Of a stretch of 64,000 bases of DNA, positions 46,578 through 60,119 are shown piece after piece. The DNA is from Kocuria rosea subsp. polaris. Its GTDB lineage: Bacteria; Actinomycetota; Actinomycetes; Actinomycetales; Micrococcaceae. The notes beneath the pieces were generated by a model that was not told where the DNA came from, searched no databases, and was given only the letters and a program-made list of their open reading frames with translations. The stretch lies in contig MLDA01000022.1 of NCBI GenBank assembly GCA_023896275.1, positions 1 through 64,000 on the forward strand, written 5' to 3'. The position numbers and the translations under genes are program-made. How positions within the stretch are numbered: position 1 is the stretch's first letter; the number at the start of each line of letters is the position of its first letter.

Positions 46578-47324
46578 ATGGACGCCGGCTGGCCGGCCGT
46601 CGAACGCGGCGAGATCGCCGGGTGGCGACTGCGCTTCTCGGGTGGGGTCACGCAGCGGGCGAACTCGGTCCTGCCGGTGCGCGCGCCGGCGGACGTTCAG
46701 GGCGCCATCACGGAGGTGGAGGAGCGGAATTCGGCGCGGTGGATCACCCCGGCCTTTCAGATCACCGACGCGGCGGAGCCCGCGGATCTGGACTCCCTGC
46801 TGGCCGAGCGCGGTTATGCTGTGGGCTCGCCGACGCTCGTGCAGGTCCTGCACCGCAGCGACCTCCCGGATGCCGGTGGGGAACCCGACGTCGGGGTCGA
46901 TGTGGCCACCGAGCCCGACGAGGACTGGCTGGCGCTGTTCTGGTCGCAGGAGGGCCCGGAGAGCGCGGACGACCGGTGCGTCTCGAGGGTCATCCTCACC
47001 GGTGTGGAGGCTCGCTACTTCTCCCTGCGTGTGAACGGCCGGACGGAGGCCATCGCGCGGCTCGCGCTCGTGGCGGCCGAGGACGACGGGGAGCCGGGTG
47101 TCTACGGGGGTCTCTACTGCGTCGTCACCCGACCCGAGGCGCGCCGCCACGGTCACTCGCGGCGGATCATGCGTGCCGTCCTGCGCACCGCTTCGCTCGA
47201 ATCCGTAGCGGGGGTGTGGTTGCAGGTGCGCGAGTCGAACATCGGCGCCATCCAGCTTTACCACGAGCTGGGGTTCACTACCGCGTCGTCGTACTACTAC
47301 CGGAGCCTGAAGGCCCGCGACTGA
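46578..47324 (+). CDS. GNAT family N-acetyltransferase
   Basis: 248 aa. The C-terminal half is a GNAT domain: GGLYCVVTRPEARRHGHSRRIMRAVL contains the acetyl-CoA loop (R-x-x-G-x-S/G), and LQVRESNIGAIQLYHELGFT is the standard motif B. The ATG is the only standard start, but the upstream in-frame codons ([11 protein letters not shown], within the hisF stop region) resemble the usual N-terminus of this family. The true start may therefore be a rare CTG at 46545. Substrate unknown. Confidence 0.8.
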   Translation: MDAGWPAVERGEIAGWRLRFSGGVTQRANSVLPVRAPADVQGAITEVEERNSARWITPAFQITDAAEPADLDSLLAERGYAVGSPTLVQVLHRSDLPDAGGEPDVGVDVATEPDEDWLALFWSQEGPESADDRCVSRVILTGVEARYFSLRVNGRTEAIARLALVAAEDDGEPGVYGGLYCVVTRPEARRHGHSRRIMRAVLRTASLESVAGVWLQVRESNIGAIQLYHELGFTTASSYYYRSLKARD

Positions 47325-47334
47325 CGCGCTGGGC

Positions 47335-47976
47335 TCAGTGGCTGGCCGGTGCTTCGGCGAGCAGCGCCAGGGCGTCGTCGGCGCCTTCCAGCGTGACGAG
47401 CGCGTGACTGCGCCGCCCCGAGCCAAACATGAGCAGTTCCGCCGGCTCACCTGTGATGGCGACGGACGTCGCGGACTTCTTGGCCACGTAGCGCTTGCCG
47501 TCCGGGCGGACCAGGATCACCCCGACCTCCGCCTTGCGGAACAACAGCGACGAGACCCGGGTCAGCGCCGACCACAGGCGCTCGGAGTACTCGCGGTCCA
47601 GTACGCGCGGAGCCCAGGTGTCGTGGGCGCGGCGGATGTCCTCGGTGTGAACGAAGAATTCGGTGAGATTAGCGGCACGCTCGACGGGGCCGATGGAGAA
47701 CGGGGAGAAGCTGCTCGGTCCCGCGGCGAATCGCGCGACGAGCCGCCGGTAGCCCGGGATGCTCCGGGCCTCGTCGGCCCACTTGTGCAGCAGGCGCTGC
47801 ATCGGCTTCTCGAGCGGTCCGCCCGCGATGCCGGCTGCCAGTGCGTGGTGCTCGCGCAGGACGAGGTGCGCGGCGAGGTGCCGGCACTCCCATCCATCGC
47901 ACAACGTTTCGGCCGAGGGTCCTGCGGCCAGCAGGGTCTCGGCCAGCATCTCGCGCGAAGGTGGAACGAATCTCAT
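47335..47976 (-). CDS. TIGR03085-type DinB-fold metal-binding protein
   Basis: 213 aa, actinobacterial family related to mycothiol-dependent maleylpyruvate isomerases. The N-terminal four-helix DinB-like bundle has LCDGWECRHLAAHLVLREHH with metal-type His residues, then NLTEFFVHTEDIRRAHD. The C-terminal strands (VRPDGKRYVAK, SHALVTLEG) form the small beta domain. Catalytic activity is not established for this family. ATG is chosen because TACTTT lies 7 bases upstream. It is convergent with the GNAT gene. Confidence 0.75.
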   Translation of the reverse strand: MRFVPPSREMLAETLLAAGPSAETLCDGWECRHLAAHLVLREHHALAAGIAGGPLEKPMQRLLHKWADEARSIPGYRRLVARFAAGPSSFSPFSIGPVERAANLTEFFVHTEDIRRAHDTWAPRVLDREYSERLWSALTRVSSLLFRKAEVGVILVRPDGKRYVAKKSATSVAITGEPAELLMFGSGRRSHALVTLEGADDALALLAEAPASH

Positions 47977-47983
47977 CAACTCG

Positions 47984-47989
47984 AAAGTA
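47984..47989 (-). promoter_or_regulatory. -10 hexamer TACTTT, leaderless type
   Basis: TACTTT on the minus strand, 7 bases, then ATG of the DinB-fold gene; no Shine-Dalgarno. Confidence 0.5.
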
Positions 47990-48138
47990 ACACGACCGGC
48001 GCGCCGGATCAGGGTGGCGCGTGCAGGATCTCGTAACGATTTGGTCGCCCTTGAGGTCGCCTTGACGAAGCGGCCGGTCCCGGGTGTGTCGCGACGACCC
48101 GGAGGGTCACCGGGTGCGGTGTTGCGGCGTCGGAGCAC

Positions 48139-48144
48139 TAGACT
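48139..48144 (+). promoter_or_regulatory. -10 hexamer TAGACT before hisI
   Basis: TAGACT lies 8 bases before the hisI ATG, so the leader is at most 1-2 bases. It is the likely promoter of the hisI-trp operon. Confidence 0.5.
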
Positions 48145-48152
48145 GGCATGCG

Positions 48153-48575
48153 ATGTCCGCGAACCGTGAAAACACCCCCGAAAAGACCGCCGGCCGCATC
48201 GTCGGAAACCTCGATCCCGCCATCGCAGCGCGCCTGAAGCAGGACGACGACGGCCTCGTCGCCGCCGTCGTGCAGCAGTTCGACACGCGCGAGGTGCTCA
48301 TGCTGGGCTGGATGGACGAGGAAGCGCTGCACCGGAGCCTCACGACCGGGCGCGTGACCTTCTGGTCCCGGTCCCGCGCCGAGTACTGGCGCAAGGGTGA
48401 CACCTCGGGGCACATCCAAATCGTCAAGAGTGTGAGCCTCGACTGCGACGGAGACGCGCTGCTGGTGCAGGTCGAGCAGATCGGCGCCGCCTGCCACACC
48501 GGCGCGGCGACGTGCTTCACGGGCCGGGGGCTGGACGCCGTCGTGGGCGAGAAGCCGGAAGGGGAGGAAGCATGA
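48153..48575 (+). CDS. hisI: Phosphoribosyl-AMP cyclohydrolase HisI
   Basis: Third histidine step, 140 aa. The zinc/magnesium site is formed by [23 protein letters not shown] and [12 protein letters not shown]. Not fused to HisE, which is encoded 3.5 kb upstream. The stop overlaps the trpE start (ATGA), so a histidine enzyme leads the trp operon, a common actinobacterial arrangement. Confidence 0.95.
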   Translation: MSANRENTPEKTAGRIVGNLDPAIAARLKQDDDGLVAAVVQQFDTREVLMLGWMDEEALHRSLTTGRVTFWSRSRAEYWRKGDTSGHIQIVKSVSLDCDGDALLVQVEQIGAACHTGAATCFTGRGLDAVVGEKPEGEEA

Positions 48576-50143
48576 GCGGCAACGTCCGCGGGCTCGGCGT
48601 GATCAGCCCGAGCAAAGAGCAGTTCCGCGAGCTGGCCAGTGACCGCCGCGTCGTCCCCGTGACCCTGAAGGTCCTGGCCGACGGGCTGACTCCGATCTCG
48701 ATCTACGTGCGGCTGGCGGACGGCCGGCCCGGCACGTTCCTCATGGAGTCGGCGGCAGCTGGCGGCGTGTGGAGTCGGCACTCCTTCATCGGCGTGCGCT
48801 CACCCGCGACGCTGACCGCGCGCGACGGCGCCGCGCACTGGAGCGGCGACGTGCCCGTCGGCCTGCCCATCGAGGGACTCGCCGTCGACGTCCTGCGGGA
48901 CACGGTCGCGGCCCTGCGGACCGAGCCGCTGCCCGGTACGCCGCCGCTGACGAGCGGCATGGTTGGCTTCGTCGGCTGGGACTGCGTTCGCCACTGGGAG
49001 AAGTTGCCGAACCCGCCGGCGGACGACCTGCACCTGCCGGAGCTGGCCATGAACCTCGTCGGCGACATGGCCGTGCACGACAACACGGACAGCACGGTCA
49101 CGCTCATCGCCAACGCGATCAACCACAACGGCGCGGACACCGGCGTCGACGAGGCGTACGACGCCGCTGTCGCGCGCCTCGAGGACATGCTCGCCGCGCT
49201 GAACGAGCCGGTGGCCACGGCGACCTCGACGTTCTCGGGGGCCGACGTCGATACCGGCGAGCTCATGCGTGCCGTGACCCACAGCTGGGACGAGGACTCC
49301 TACCGCCAGGCGATCCTGCGGGGCAAGGAGGCGATCGTGGACGGCGAGGTCTTCCAGGTCGTCGTCTCGCGCCGGTTCGAGCTGGATACCGACGCCGACC
49401 CGCTGGACGTCTATCGGGTGCTGCGCACGACCAACCCGAGCCCCTATATGTACCTCTACACGATGGCGGACGACGACGGCGGCACGTACTCGATCGTCGG
49501 TTCTTCACCCGAGGCCCTCGTCACGGTCGACGATCGCGACGTCGTGACGCACCCGATCGCGGGATCACGACCGCGCGGGGCCACGCACGAGGACGACGCG
49601 CTGATGGAGAAGGACCTGCTCGCGGACGAGAAGGAGCGGGCCGAGCACCTGATGCTCGTCGACCTCTCGCGTAACGACCTCTCCAAAGTCTGCGACGCCG
49701 GCACGGTCGACGTCACCCAGTTCATGGAGGTCGAGCGCTTCAGCCACATCATGCACCTGGTCAGCAACGTCGTCGGGCACTTGCGCGACGACGCCACCGC
49801 TTACGACGTGCTGGCCGCGACCTTCCCCGCTGGCACGCTCTCGGGGGCGCCGAAGCCGCGCGCCCTGCAGCTGCTCGACGAGATCGAGCCGCACCGCCGT
49901 GGTGTCTACGGGGGAGTCGTCGGGTACCTCGACTTCGCCGGCGACATGGACATGGCGATTGCGATCCGCTCCGCGCTGCTCAAAGGCGGCAAGGCTTACG
50001 TACAGGCCGGCGGCGGCATCGTGAACGACTCGGAGCTCGACGCGGAGGCCCTCGAAACGGTCAACAAGTCCGCCGCCCCGCTGCGCGCCGTCTGGGCGGC
50101 CGGGACCATGGCCGCCCACCGCCCGGCCGGGGCTGACGCATGA
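48572..50143 (+). CDS. trpE: Anthranilate synthase component I
   Basis: Makes anthranilate from chorismate with the TrpG glutaminase, 523 aa. The N-terminal feedback region has [10 protein letters not shown] (equivalent to the LLES motif for tryptophan binding). The chorismate domain has [37 protein letters not shown] and [13 protein letters not shown]. trpG and trpD are not in the window. Overlaps at both ends with ATGA show tight coupling. Confidence 0.95.
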   Translation: MSGNVRGLGVISPSKEQFRELASDRRVVPVTLKVLADGLTPISIYVRLADGRPGTFLMESAAAGGVWSRHSFIGVRSPATLTARDGAAHWSGDVPVGLPIEGLAVDVLRDTVAALRTEPLPGTPPLTSGMVGFVGWDCVRHWEKLPNPPADDLHLPELAMNLVGDMAVHDNTDSTVTLIANAINHNGADTGVDEAYDAAVARLEDMLAALNEPVATATSTFSGADVDTGELMRAVTHSWDEDSYRQAILRGKEAIVDGEVFQVVVSRRFELDTDADPLDVYRVLRTTNPSPYMYLYTMADDDGGTYSIVGSSPEALVTVDDRDVVTHPIAGSRPRGATHEDDALMEKDLLADEKERAEHLMLVDLSRNDLSKVCDAGTVDVTQFMEVERFSHIMHLVSNVVGHLRDDATAYDVLAATFPAGTLSGAPKPRALQLLDEIEPHRRGVYGGVVGYLDFAGDMDMAIAIRSALLKGGKAYVQAGGGIVNDSELDAEALETVNKSAAPLRAVWAAGTMAAHRPAGADA

Positions 50144-50715
50144 TGTCGCGGCGCACGAGCGTGCTTGTCGCGCTGGCCGGCGCGCTGCTGGCCCTGCTGG
50201 CCGTGACGCGAACCTGGGTCACCGTCACCCCGGCGGAGTCGGCGATCGTGCAGGGCGTCGTTGTAGTGCCCGGCTCGGCGGCGGCGACGAGCGTCTCCGC
50301 TCTCGCGATCGTGGCGCTGGCCGCCGGTATCAGCCTCTCGATCGCCGGCCGCGTCGCCCGCTACGTCGTCGCCGCGGTGCTCGTGGCCGCCGGCGCCGGC
50401 ATCGGGTTCGCGTCGGCGTCCGTGCTCGGCAATCCCGAATCGGCCGCTGCCGGCATGGTCGGCGAGGCCGCAGGCACCGCGCAGATCCTCGCCGACTACG
50501 CGACCTCGCCCTGGCCGTTCGTCGGGATCGCCGCGGGCGTTTGGACCGCCGCGGCCGGCATCGTCGTCGCGGTCGGGGCGCGGCGTTGGGCCGAGAGCCG
50601 GAAATACGCGGCGGCGGGGGAGCAGGCCGCGGCGCCGGCGGCAGGCGACGATTCGGCCGTCGACGAAATCGATGGCTGGGACCGGCTTTCGCGCGGCGAG
50701 GACCCCACGCGCTGA
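50140..50715 (+). CDS. Trp biosynthesis-associated membrane protein
   Basis: 191 aa, TIGR02234/Trp_oprn_chp family found in actinobacterial trp operons. Four hydrophobic helices (about 8-25, 45-68, 72-95, 125-145) are followed by an acidic, Ala-rich tail. RTWVTVTP after helix 1 is characteristic. Function is unknown; it could be a transporter or membrane tether for tryptophan metabolism. Overlaps trpE by ATGA. Confidence 0.88.
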   Translation: MMSRRTSVLVALAGALLALLAVTRTWVTVTPAESAIVQGVVVVPGSAAATSVSALAIVALAAGISLSIAGRVARYVVAAVLVAAGAGIGFASASVLGNPESAAAGMVGEAAGTAQILADYATSPWPFVGIAAGVWTAAAGIVVAVGARRWAESRKYAAAGEQAAAPAAGDDSAVDEIDGWDRLSRGEDPTR

Positions 50716-50837
50716 GCGTGGAGTCCCGGACGCGCGAGAGGTCACCGAGGACGCGAAACGCGGCGATCAGTGGCAGAATGGACGTAGTTCTACACAGGGG
50801 CGAAATCGCGCCCGGACCCACAAGGAGTAACGCGAAC

Positions 50838-51101
50838 ATGGCTGACGCCACTACTGAGAGCACGCACGCCGTCGACCCGATGCACTCGGAGCAGCCGGGA
50901 CACGGCAACAGCATCGCAGCGTGGGCCATGGTGGCCGTCATGCTGCTGGGCTTCCTCGTGGGCTGCATCGGCTTCACGATCCCGAACATCCCGGTCCTCG
51001 TGGTCGGGATCGTCATCATTCCCCTCGGCCTGATTCTCGGCTGGATCTTGAAGAAGGCAGGCTTCGGCGTCGGCGGCGCCAAGTCCAAGGGCTCGCACTG
51101 A
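50838..51101 (+). CDS. Small HGxxPAAW-type membrane protein
   Basis: 87-aa protein with HGNSIAAWAMV at residue about 23, a variant of the HGxxPAAW motif (Ile where Pro is usual). Two hydrophobic helices (about 28-50 and 52-72) and a basic Gly/Lys tail follow. An AAGGAG Shine-Dalgarno precedes the ATG. It is conserved between trpE and trpC in this group, function unknown. Confidence 0.8.
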   Translation: MADATTESTHAVDPMHSEQPGHGNSIAAWAMVAVMLLGFLVGCIGFTIPNIPVLVVGIVIIPLGLILGWILKKAGFGVGGAKSKGSH

Positions 51102-51103
51102 CC

Positions 51104-51943
51104 GTGAGCGTTCTCGACGACATCATCGTGGGGGTCCGCGAGGACCTCGAGGTTCGTCGTGCCCTGCTCGACGACGCCGGCATCGCGGCCGCGGCGGCGG
51201 CAGCACCGCCCGCGCGTGACGCGTTCGCCGCCCTCGGGGGAGTGCGCGACGGATCTCCCGCCGAGCGCGACACACGCCTGCGGGTGATCTCCGAGGTCAA
51301 GCGAAAGAGCCCCTCCAAGGGTGCGCTGGCCGATATCCCTGAGCCGTCCGAGCTCGCTCGCCAGTACGAGGCGGGGGGCGCTTCGGTGATCTCCGTCCTG
51401 ACGGAGCAACGCCGCTTCGGCGGATCGCTCGAGGACTTCGACGCCGTCCGCGCCGCCGTCGAGCTGCCCCTGCTGCGCAAGGACTTCACGGTCGAGGCGT
51501 ACCAGATCCACGAGGCCCGGGCGCACGGCGCAGATCTCGTGCTCCTCATCGTCGCCGCCCTGAGCGACGCGCAACTGGCCGAGTTCCTCGCGCTCACGCG
51601 CGATCTCGGGATGGAGGCGCTCGTCGAGGCGCACACGGAAGAAGAGATCGACCGCGCGGTTGCCGTGGGCGCGCGGATCATCGGCGTCAACGTGCGCAAC
51701 CTGAAGACGCTCGAGATCGATCGGGGCACCTTTGGCCGCCTGGCCGACCGGATCCCCGCCGACGCCGTCATCGTCGCCGAGTCCGGTGTCCGCGGTGTCG
51801 AGGACGTCGTCGGCTACGCCGCCGACGGTGCCGACGCCATTCTCGTCGGTGAGGCCCTCGTGAAGGACGCCAGCCCGCGGCAGGCAATTGCGTCCTTCGT
51901 CGAGCAGGGCAGCGCCGCGAAGCCCGAGCGCGTCCGGGCCTGA
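51104..51943 (+). CDS. trpC: Indole-3-glycerol phosphate synthase
   Basis: 279-aa TIM barrel converting CdRP to indole glycerol phosphate. VISEVKRKSPSKG holds the catalytic Lys, LLRKDFTVEAYQ the second Lys, and AESGVRG the phosphate site. The GTG start is 2 bases after the small membrane protein stop, with no good Shine-Dalgarno, implying coupling. Not fused to TrpF. Confidence 0.94.
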   Translation: MSVLDDIIVGVREDLEVRRALLDDAGIAAAAAAAPPARDAFAALGGVRDGSPAERDTRLRVISEVKRKSPSKGALADIPEPSELARQYEAGGASVISVLTEQRRFGGSLEDFDAVRAAVELPLLRKDFTVEAYQIHEARAHGADLVLLIVAALSDAQLAEFLALTRDLGMEALVEAHTEEEIDRAVAVGARIIGVNVRNLKTLEIDRGTFGRLADRIPADAVIVAESGVRGVEDVVGYAADGADAILVGEALVKDASPRQAIASFVEQGSAAKPERVRA

Positions 51944-52006
51944 GCCCGCGCCGCGAAACGACATCACGCCATCCCACTCGCTGGATCTAAGTAAGGTAGG
52001 CACACC

Positions 52007-53299
52007 GTGAGCGATTCCGCGCACGTCCCCGCAGGAGACGACCCGGTCGGGGCATTCCTGAACGACAGCCCGAGCCTGCGCGACGCGCCGGGCCCGTACT
52101 TCGGCGATTTCGGCGGGCGCTGGATGCCCGAGTCGCTCATCGCCGCGCTCGACGAGCTGACCGAGACCTTCGAGGCCGCCAAGGACGATCCGGAGTTCAT
52201 TGCGGAAGTCCTCGAGCTGAACCGGAACTACTCCGGCCGGCCGTCCCTGCTGACCGAGGCCAAGCGCTTCAGCGAACACGCCGGCGGGGCGCGGATCTTC
52301 CTCAAGCGCGAGGACCTGAACCACACGGGCAGCCACAAGATCAACAACGTCCTGGGCCAGGCCCTGCTGACCAAGCGGATGGGCAAGACCCGCATCATCG
52401 CGGAGACTGGGGCCGGCCAGCACGGCGTCGCCTCCGCAACGGCGGCCGCACTGCTCGGCCTCGAGTGCGTCGTCTACATGGGTGCCGAGGACACGCGCCG
52501 GCAGTCGCTCAATGTCGCCCGGATGCGCCTGCTCGGCGCCGAGGTGATCCCAGTCGAGGCCGGCTCGCAGACGCTCAAGGACGCCATCAACGAGGCACTG
52601 CGCGACTGGGTCGCCAATGTGGACTCGACCCACTACCTCCTCGGCACGGCTGCCGGAGCCCACCCGTTCCCGGCGCTCGTACGCTACTTCCACCAGGTCA
52701 TCGGGGACGAGGCGCGTGAGCAGATCCTCGAGCAGACGGGACGCCTGCCAGACGCCGTCTGCGCCTGCATCGGTGGCGGCTCGAACGCCATCGGCATCTT
52801 CCACGGCTTCCTCGACGACCGCGAGGTGGAGCTCTACGGCTTCGAGGCGGGCGGCGACGGCGTCGACACGCCCCGCCACGCGGCCACGATCACGTTGGGC
52901 CGGCCCGGCGTGCTGCACGGGGCGAAGAGCTACCTGATGCAGGACGAGGACGGGCAGACGATCGAGTCCCACTCGATCTCCGCGGGCCTCGACTACCCGG
53001 GCGTCGGGCCCGAGCACTCCTACCTGCACAGCATCGGCCGCGCCACCTACGAGCCGATTACCGATGCCGAGGCGATGGACGCGTTCAAACTGCTCTGCCG
53101 CACCGAGGGCATCATCCCGGCCATCGAGTCTTCCCACGCCCTGGCCGGGGCCCTGAAGGTCGGCCGCCGCAAGATCGACGCGGGCGCCGACCCGGCCGAC
53201 GTCGTCATCATCGCGAACCTCTCCGGCCGCGGTGACAAGGACGTCGGCACGGCCGCCGAATGGTTCAACTACCTCGAGGCCGAAGGGCAGGGCGAATAA
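52007..53299 (+). CDS. trpB: Tryptophan synthase beta chain
   Basis: PLP enzyme joining indole and serine, 430 aa. PLP Lys111 is in [10 protein letters not shown], the catalytic Glu region is [10 protein letters not shown], and the phosphate loop is [13 protein letters not shown] start with AAGG-type Shine-Dalgarno. Its TAA stop shares one base with trpA (TAATG). Confidence 0.96.
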   Translation: MSDSAHVPAGDDPVGAFLNDSPSLRDAPGPYFGDFGGRWMPESLIAALDELTETFEAAKDDPEFIAEVLELNRNYSGRPSLLTEAKRFSEHAGGARIFLKREDLNHTGSHKINNVLGQALLTKRMGKTRIIAETGAGQHGVASATAAALLGLECVVYMGAEDTRRQSLNVARMRLLGAEVIPVEAGSQTLKDAINEALRDWVANVDSTHYLLGTAAGAHPFPALVRYFHQVIGDEAREQILEQTGRLPDAVCACIGGGSNAIGIFHGFLDDREVELYGFEAGGDGVDTPRHAATITLGRPGVLHGAKSYLMQDEDGQTIESHSISAGLDYPGVGPEHSYLHSIGRATYEPITDAEAMDAFKLLCRTEGIIPAIESSHALAGALKVGRRKIDAGADPADVVIIANLSGRGDKDVGTAAEWFNYLEAEGQGE

Positions 53300-54117
53300 T
53301 GACGACCGACATCCCGATCAATCACGTCGTCCCGACCGAGAGCAAGGCCGCCGCGGCGATTGAGAAGGCTCGCGCCGAGGGCCGACCGGCCCTGATCTGC
53401 TACCTGCCCGCCGGATTCCCGGACGCGCAGACCACGATCGACGCCGCCGTGGCCATGGCCGAGAACGGCGCGGACGTCATCGAGCTGGGCATTCCGTACT
53501 CCGACCCGGTCATGGACGGCCAGGTCATCCAGGCCGCCACGGTGCAGGCTCTCGCGGGCGGCTTCAAGGTCGCCCAGATCTTCGACATCGTGCGCGGAAT
53601 CACCGAGCGTTGCGACGCCGCCGTGCTCGTGATGACCTACTGGAACCCGGTCATGCGACTGGGTGTGGCGGAGTTCTCGCGGCGTCTCGCCGAAGCCGGC
53701 GGCGCCGGACTCATCACCCCGGACCTCGTGCCGGACGAGGCTGCCGAGTGGTTCGCCGCGTCCGATGCCCACGGTCTGGATCGGGTGTTCCTCGTCGCCC
53801 CGAGCTCGACGCCGAAGCGCCTCGCCGAGGCCGTCGAGGCCAGCCGCGGCTTCGTGTACTGCGTCTCGATCATGGGCGTCACCGGCGCCCGGACCTCGGT
53901 GGCAGCGACCGCCGAAGGTGTCGTGGCGGCCGCCCACGCCGCCGGCGCCGAGCGCGCCTGCGTCGGGTTGGGTGTCTCCAACCGCTCCCACGTGGAGGAG
54001 ATCGGATCCTACGCCGACGGCGTGATCGTCGGCACCGCGCTCGTCGCCGCACTGCGCGACGGCGGCGTCGAAGCCGTCGCTGACCTCACCGCGCGTCTCA
54101 GCGGTCGAAAGGACTAG
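53299..54117 (+). CDS. trpA: Tryptophan synthase alpha chain
   Basis: 272-aa TIM barrel cleaving indole glycerol phosphate. The catalytic Glu is in DVIELGIPYSDPVMDG, and LVAPSSTPKR and GLGVSNRSHV form the phosphate-binding end. One-base overlap with trpB fits the alpha2-beta2 complex. lgt starts 5 bases later. Confidence 0.96.
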   Translation: MTTDIPINHVVPTESKAAAAIEKARAEGRPALICYLPAGFPDAQTTIDAAVAMAENGADVIELGIPYSDPVMDGQVIQAATVQALAGGFKVAQIFDIVRGITERCDAAVLVMTYWNPVMRLGVAEFSRRLAEAGGAGLITPDLVPDEAAEWFAASDAHGLDRVFLVAPSSTPKRLAEAVEASRGFVYCVSIMGVTGARTSVAATAEGVVAAAHAAGAERACVGLGVSNRSHVEEIGSYADGVIVGTALVAALRDGGVEAVADLTARLSGRKD

Positions 54118-54122
54118 TCCAG

Positions 54123-55178
54123 ATGACACTTCCCGCGTCGATCCCCAGCCCGCCGGCCGAGTGGTCCAGCATCAGTCTGGGCCCACTGACCATCCACGCC
54201 TACGCGCTGTGCATCCTCGCAGGAATCGTCGTGGCCATGTGGCTGACGAACCGCCGCTGGCGCGCCAGAGGCGGGCCCGAGGGCGTCGTCTGGGACATCT
54301 GTATCTGGGCGATCCCGTTCGGCATCATCGGCGGGCGGCTCTACCACATCTTCTCCTCGCCCGACGCGTACTTCGGGCCCGGGTTCGACGGCACGGGTGA
54401 CCTCAGCCTGACGTGGCAGATCTGGCGCGGCGGGCTCGGCATCTGGGGCGCCGTCGCCCTCGGTCTGATCGGCGCCTGGATCGCCTGCCGGCGCTACGGC
54501 GTGCGCCTGTCAGCTTTCGCCGACGCCGCCGCCCCCGGCGTCCTACTCGCCCAGGCCATCGGGCGCCTCGGAAACTGGTTCAACCAGGAGCTCTTCGGTG
54601 CGCCGACGACTTTGCCTTGGGGCCTCGAGATCGACGCGTCCAGCCCGACCTTCCCGCCCGGCGTCGCCGAGGGTACCCTCTTCCACCCGACGTTCCTCTA
54701 CGAGCTCGTCTGGAACGTCCTCGGCGTGCTGCTGCTGTTGGCCCTGGATCGGAAGTTTAAGTTCCGCCGCGGCGCCATGATGTGGCTCTACGTCCTCGTC
54801 TACACGGTGGGCCGCGTCTGGATCGAGATGCTCCGCATCGACGACGCCGAGATGATCACGCTCTTCGGCGTCACGCAGCGGCTCAACGTCTGGACCAGCC
54901 TCCTCCTCATTGTCATCGCCGCGGCAGCGTTCGTCATGACGATCGTCGCCTCCCGCGGACGCCCCGAACCGGGCGTATACCTGCCGGGACGCGGCGCGGA
55001 GGTGTCCGGCCCCGGAGACGAGCCGTCGGCCAAGGCTGGGGGCAACGATCTGACCAGCAAGGACGCCTCCGACTCGGCCGTTTCGCCGGCCCCAGGGGGC
55101 ACCGCGGAAGGGTCTTCAGCGCCGGATGAGGCTGACCATGATCGCGGAAATCGCAACGGGACAGCAACCGGAGCGTAA
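54123..55178 (+). CDS. lgt: Prolipoprotein diacylglyceryl transferase
   Basis: Transfers diacylglycerol to the lipobox Cys of lipoproteins at the membrane, 351 aa. About seven helices with the signature GRLGNWFNQELFG (essential Arg/Asn) and HPTFLYELVWN. The C-terminal extension (about 285-351) is hydrophilic and Ala/Ser/Glu-rich, a common actinobacterial feature. AAAGGA Shine-Dalgarno. Last gene of the his-trp-lgt run; the Rieske lipobox protein in this window would be a client. Confidence 0.95.
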   Translation: MTLPASIPSPPAEWSSISLGPLTIHAYALCILAGIVVAMWLTNRRWRARGGPEGVVWDICIWAIPFGIIGGRLYHIFSSPDAYFGPGFDGTGDLSLTWQIWRGGLGIWGAVALGLIGAWIACRRYGVRLSAFADAAAPGVLLAQAIGRLGNWFNQELFGAPTTLPWGLEIDASSPTFPPGVAEGTLFHPTFLYELVWNVLGVLLLLALDRKFKFRRGAMMWLYVLVYTVGRVWIEMLRIDDAEMITLFGVTQRLNVWTSLLLIVIAAAAFVMTIVASRGRPEPGVYLPGRGAEVSGPGDEPSAKAGGNDLTSKDASDSAVSPAPGGTAEGSSAPDEADHDRGNRNGTATGA

Positions 55179-55243
55179 AGATCGCGCCTTGCTCTGTGGC
55201 CCGCGGCACGGGCAGTGCTAGTCTCACCGTACTTGTGTGATGT

Positions 55244-55270
55244 GGTCCGGGCCCGATCAATGCTCGGACC
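55244..55270 (+). terminator. Possible terminator after lgt
   Basis: GGTCCGGGC and GCTCGGACC form a 9-base-pair stem with one G-T pair and a 9-base loop, between lgt and the TAGAAT hexamer. No T-tract. Confidence 0.4.
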
Positions 55271-55299
55271 CGCGCCGACACGCCGGCACGCGGGATGAC

Positions 55300-55305
55300 T
55301 AGAAT
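55300..55305 (+). promoter_or_regulatory. -10 hexamer TAGAAT of gltB transcript
   Basis: TAGAAT with CCGACA 19 bases upstream. Six bases later stands ATGGCCTGA, the spacing used by leaderless genes here, so a two-codon uORF would sit at the very 5' end of the transcript. Confidence 0.5.
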
Positions 55306-55359
55306 TTCGCGATGGCCTGATGCCACGACGATGTGGTTCTCCGCATCCATGGAGAGATG

Positions 55360-55508
55360 ATGTCGAGACCGGTCACGCGCCGGAACCGAATCCCAAGTCG
55401 AGCTGCCCTACTGCAGCCACCCGTTCATCCACCGGGGCCAACGCCGTCCCCTCCGCACCTAGCACCGACGGTTCGTGGTGCGCACTCTCGTTCCGGAGAA
55501 AGGACAGT

Positions 55509-55512
<4 letters not shown>
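55360..55512 (+). CDS. Candidate proline-rich uORF overlapping gltB start
   Basis: A 50-codon frame starting ATG (after GGAGAG) and ending TGA inside the gltB start codon (ATGA). The peptide starts [10 protein letters not shown] and has 11 prolines, with a run of Pro-rich sequence in its middle (QPPVHPPG). A 9-codon frame at 55331-55360 ends in TGATG exactly at its start. It could couple gltB translation, or be chance in GC-rich DNA. No protein family is recognised. Confidence 0.3.

Positions 55513-60111
<4,599 letters not shown>

Positions 60112-60119
<8 letters not shown>

Larger units (their letters stand above)
55179..55508 (+). promoter_or_regulatory. Long leader region of gltB
   Basis: 330 bases without an annotated gene. 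It holds a possible upstream -10 (TAGTCT, 55219), a hairpin (55244-55270), a second -10 (TAGAAT, 55300) and several short reading frames. The region from 55306 to gltB is about 200 bases, long for this genome, which suggests post-initiation control. Confidence 0.55.

Noticed and set aside
50330-53137. 935-codon open frame antisense to the trp genes
   Set aside because: It runs across several certain genes on the opposite strand and has low-complexity Arg/Gly/Asp composition; a GC-driven shadow.
55415-55440. Partial similarity to the glutamine (glnA) riboswitch, CGTTCATCC in the gltB leader
   Set aside because: The essential second half (GGACGGAAGTAGG-like) is absent, so the aptamer cannot form.
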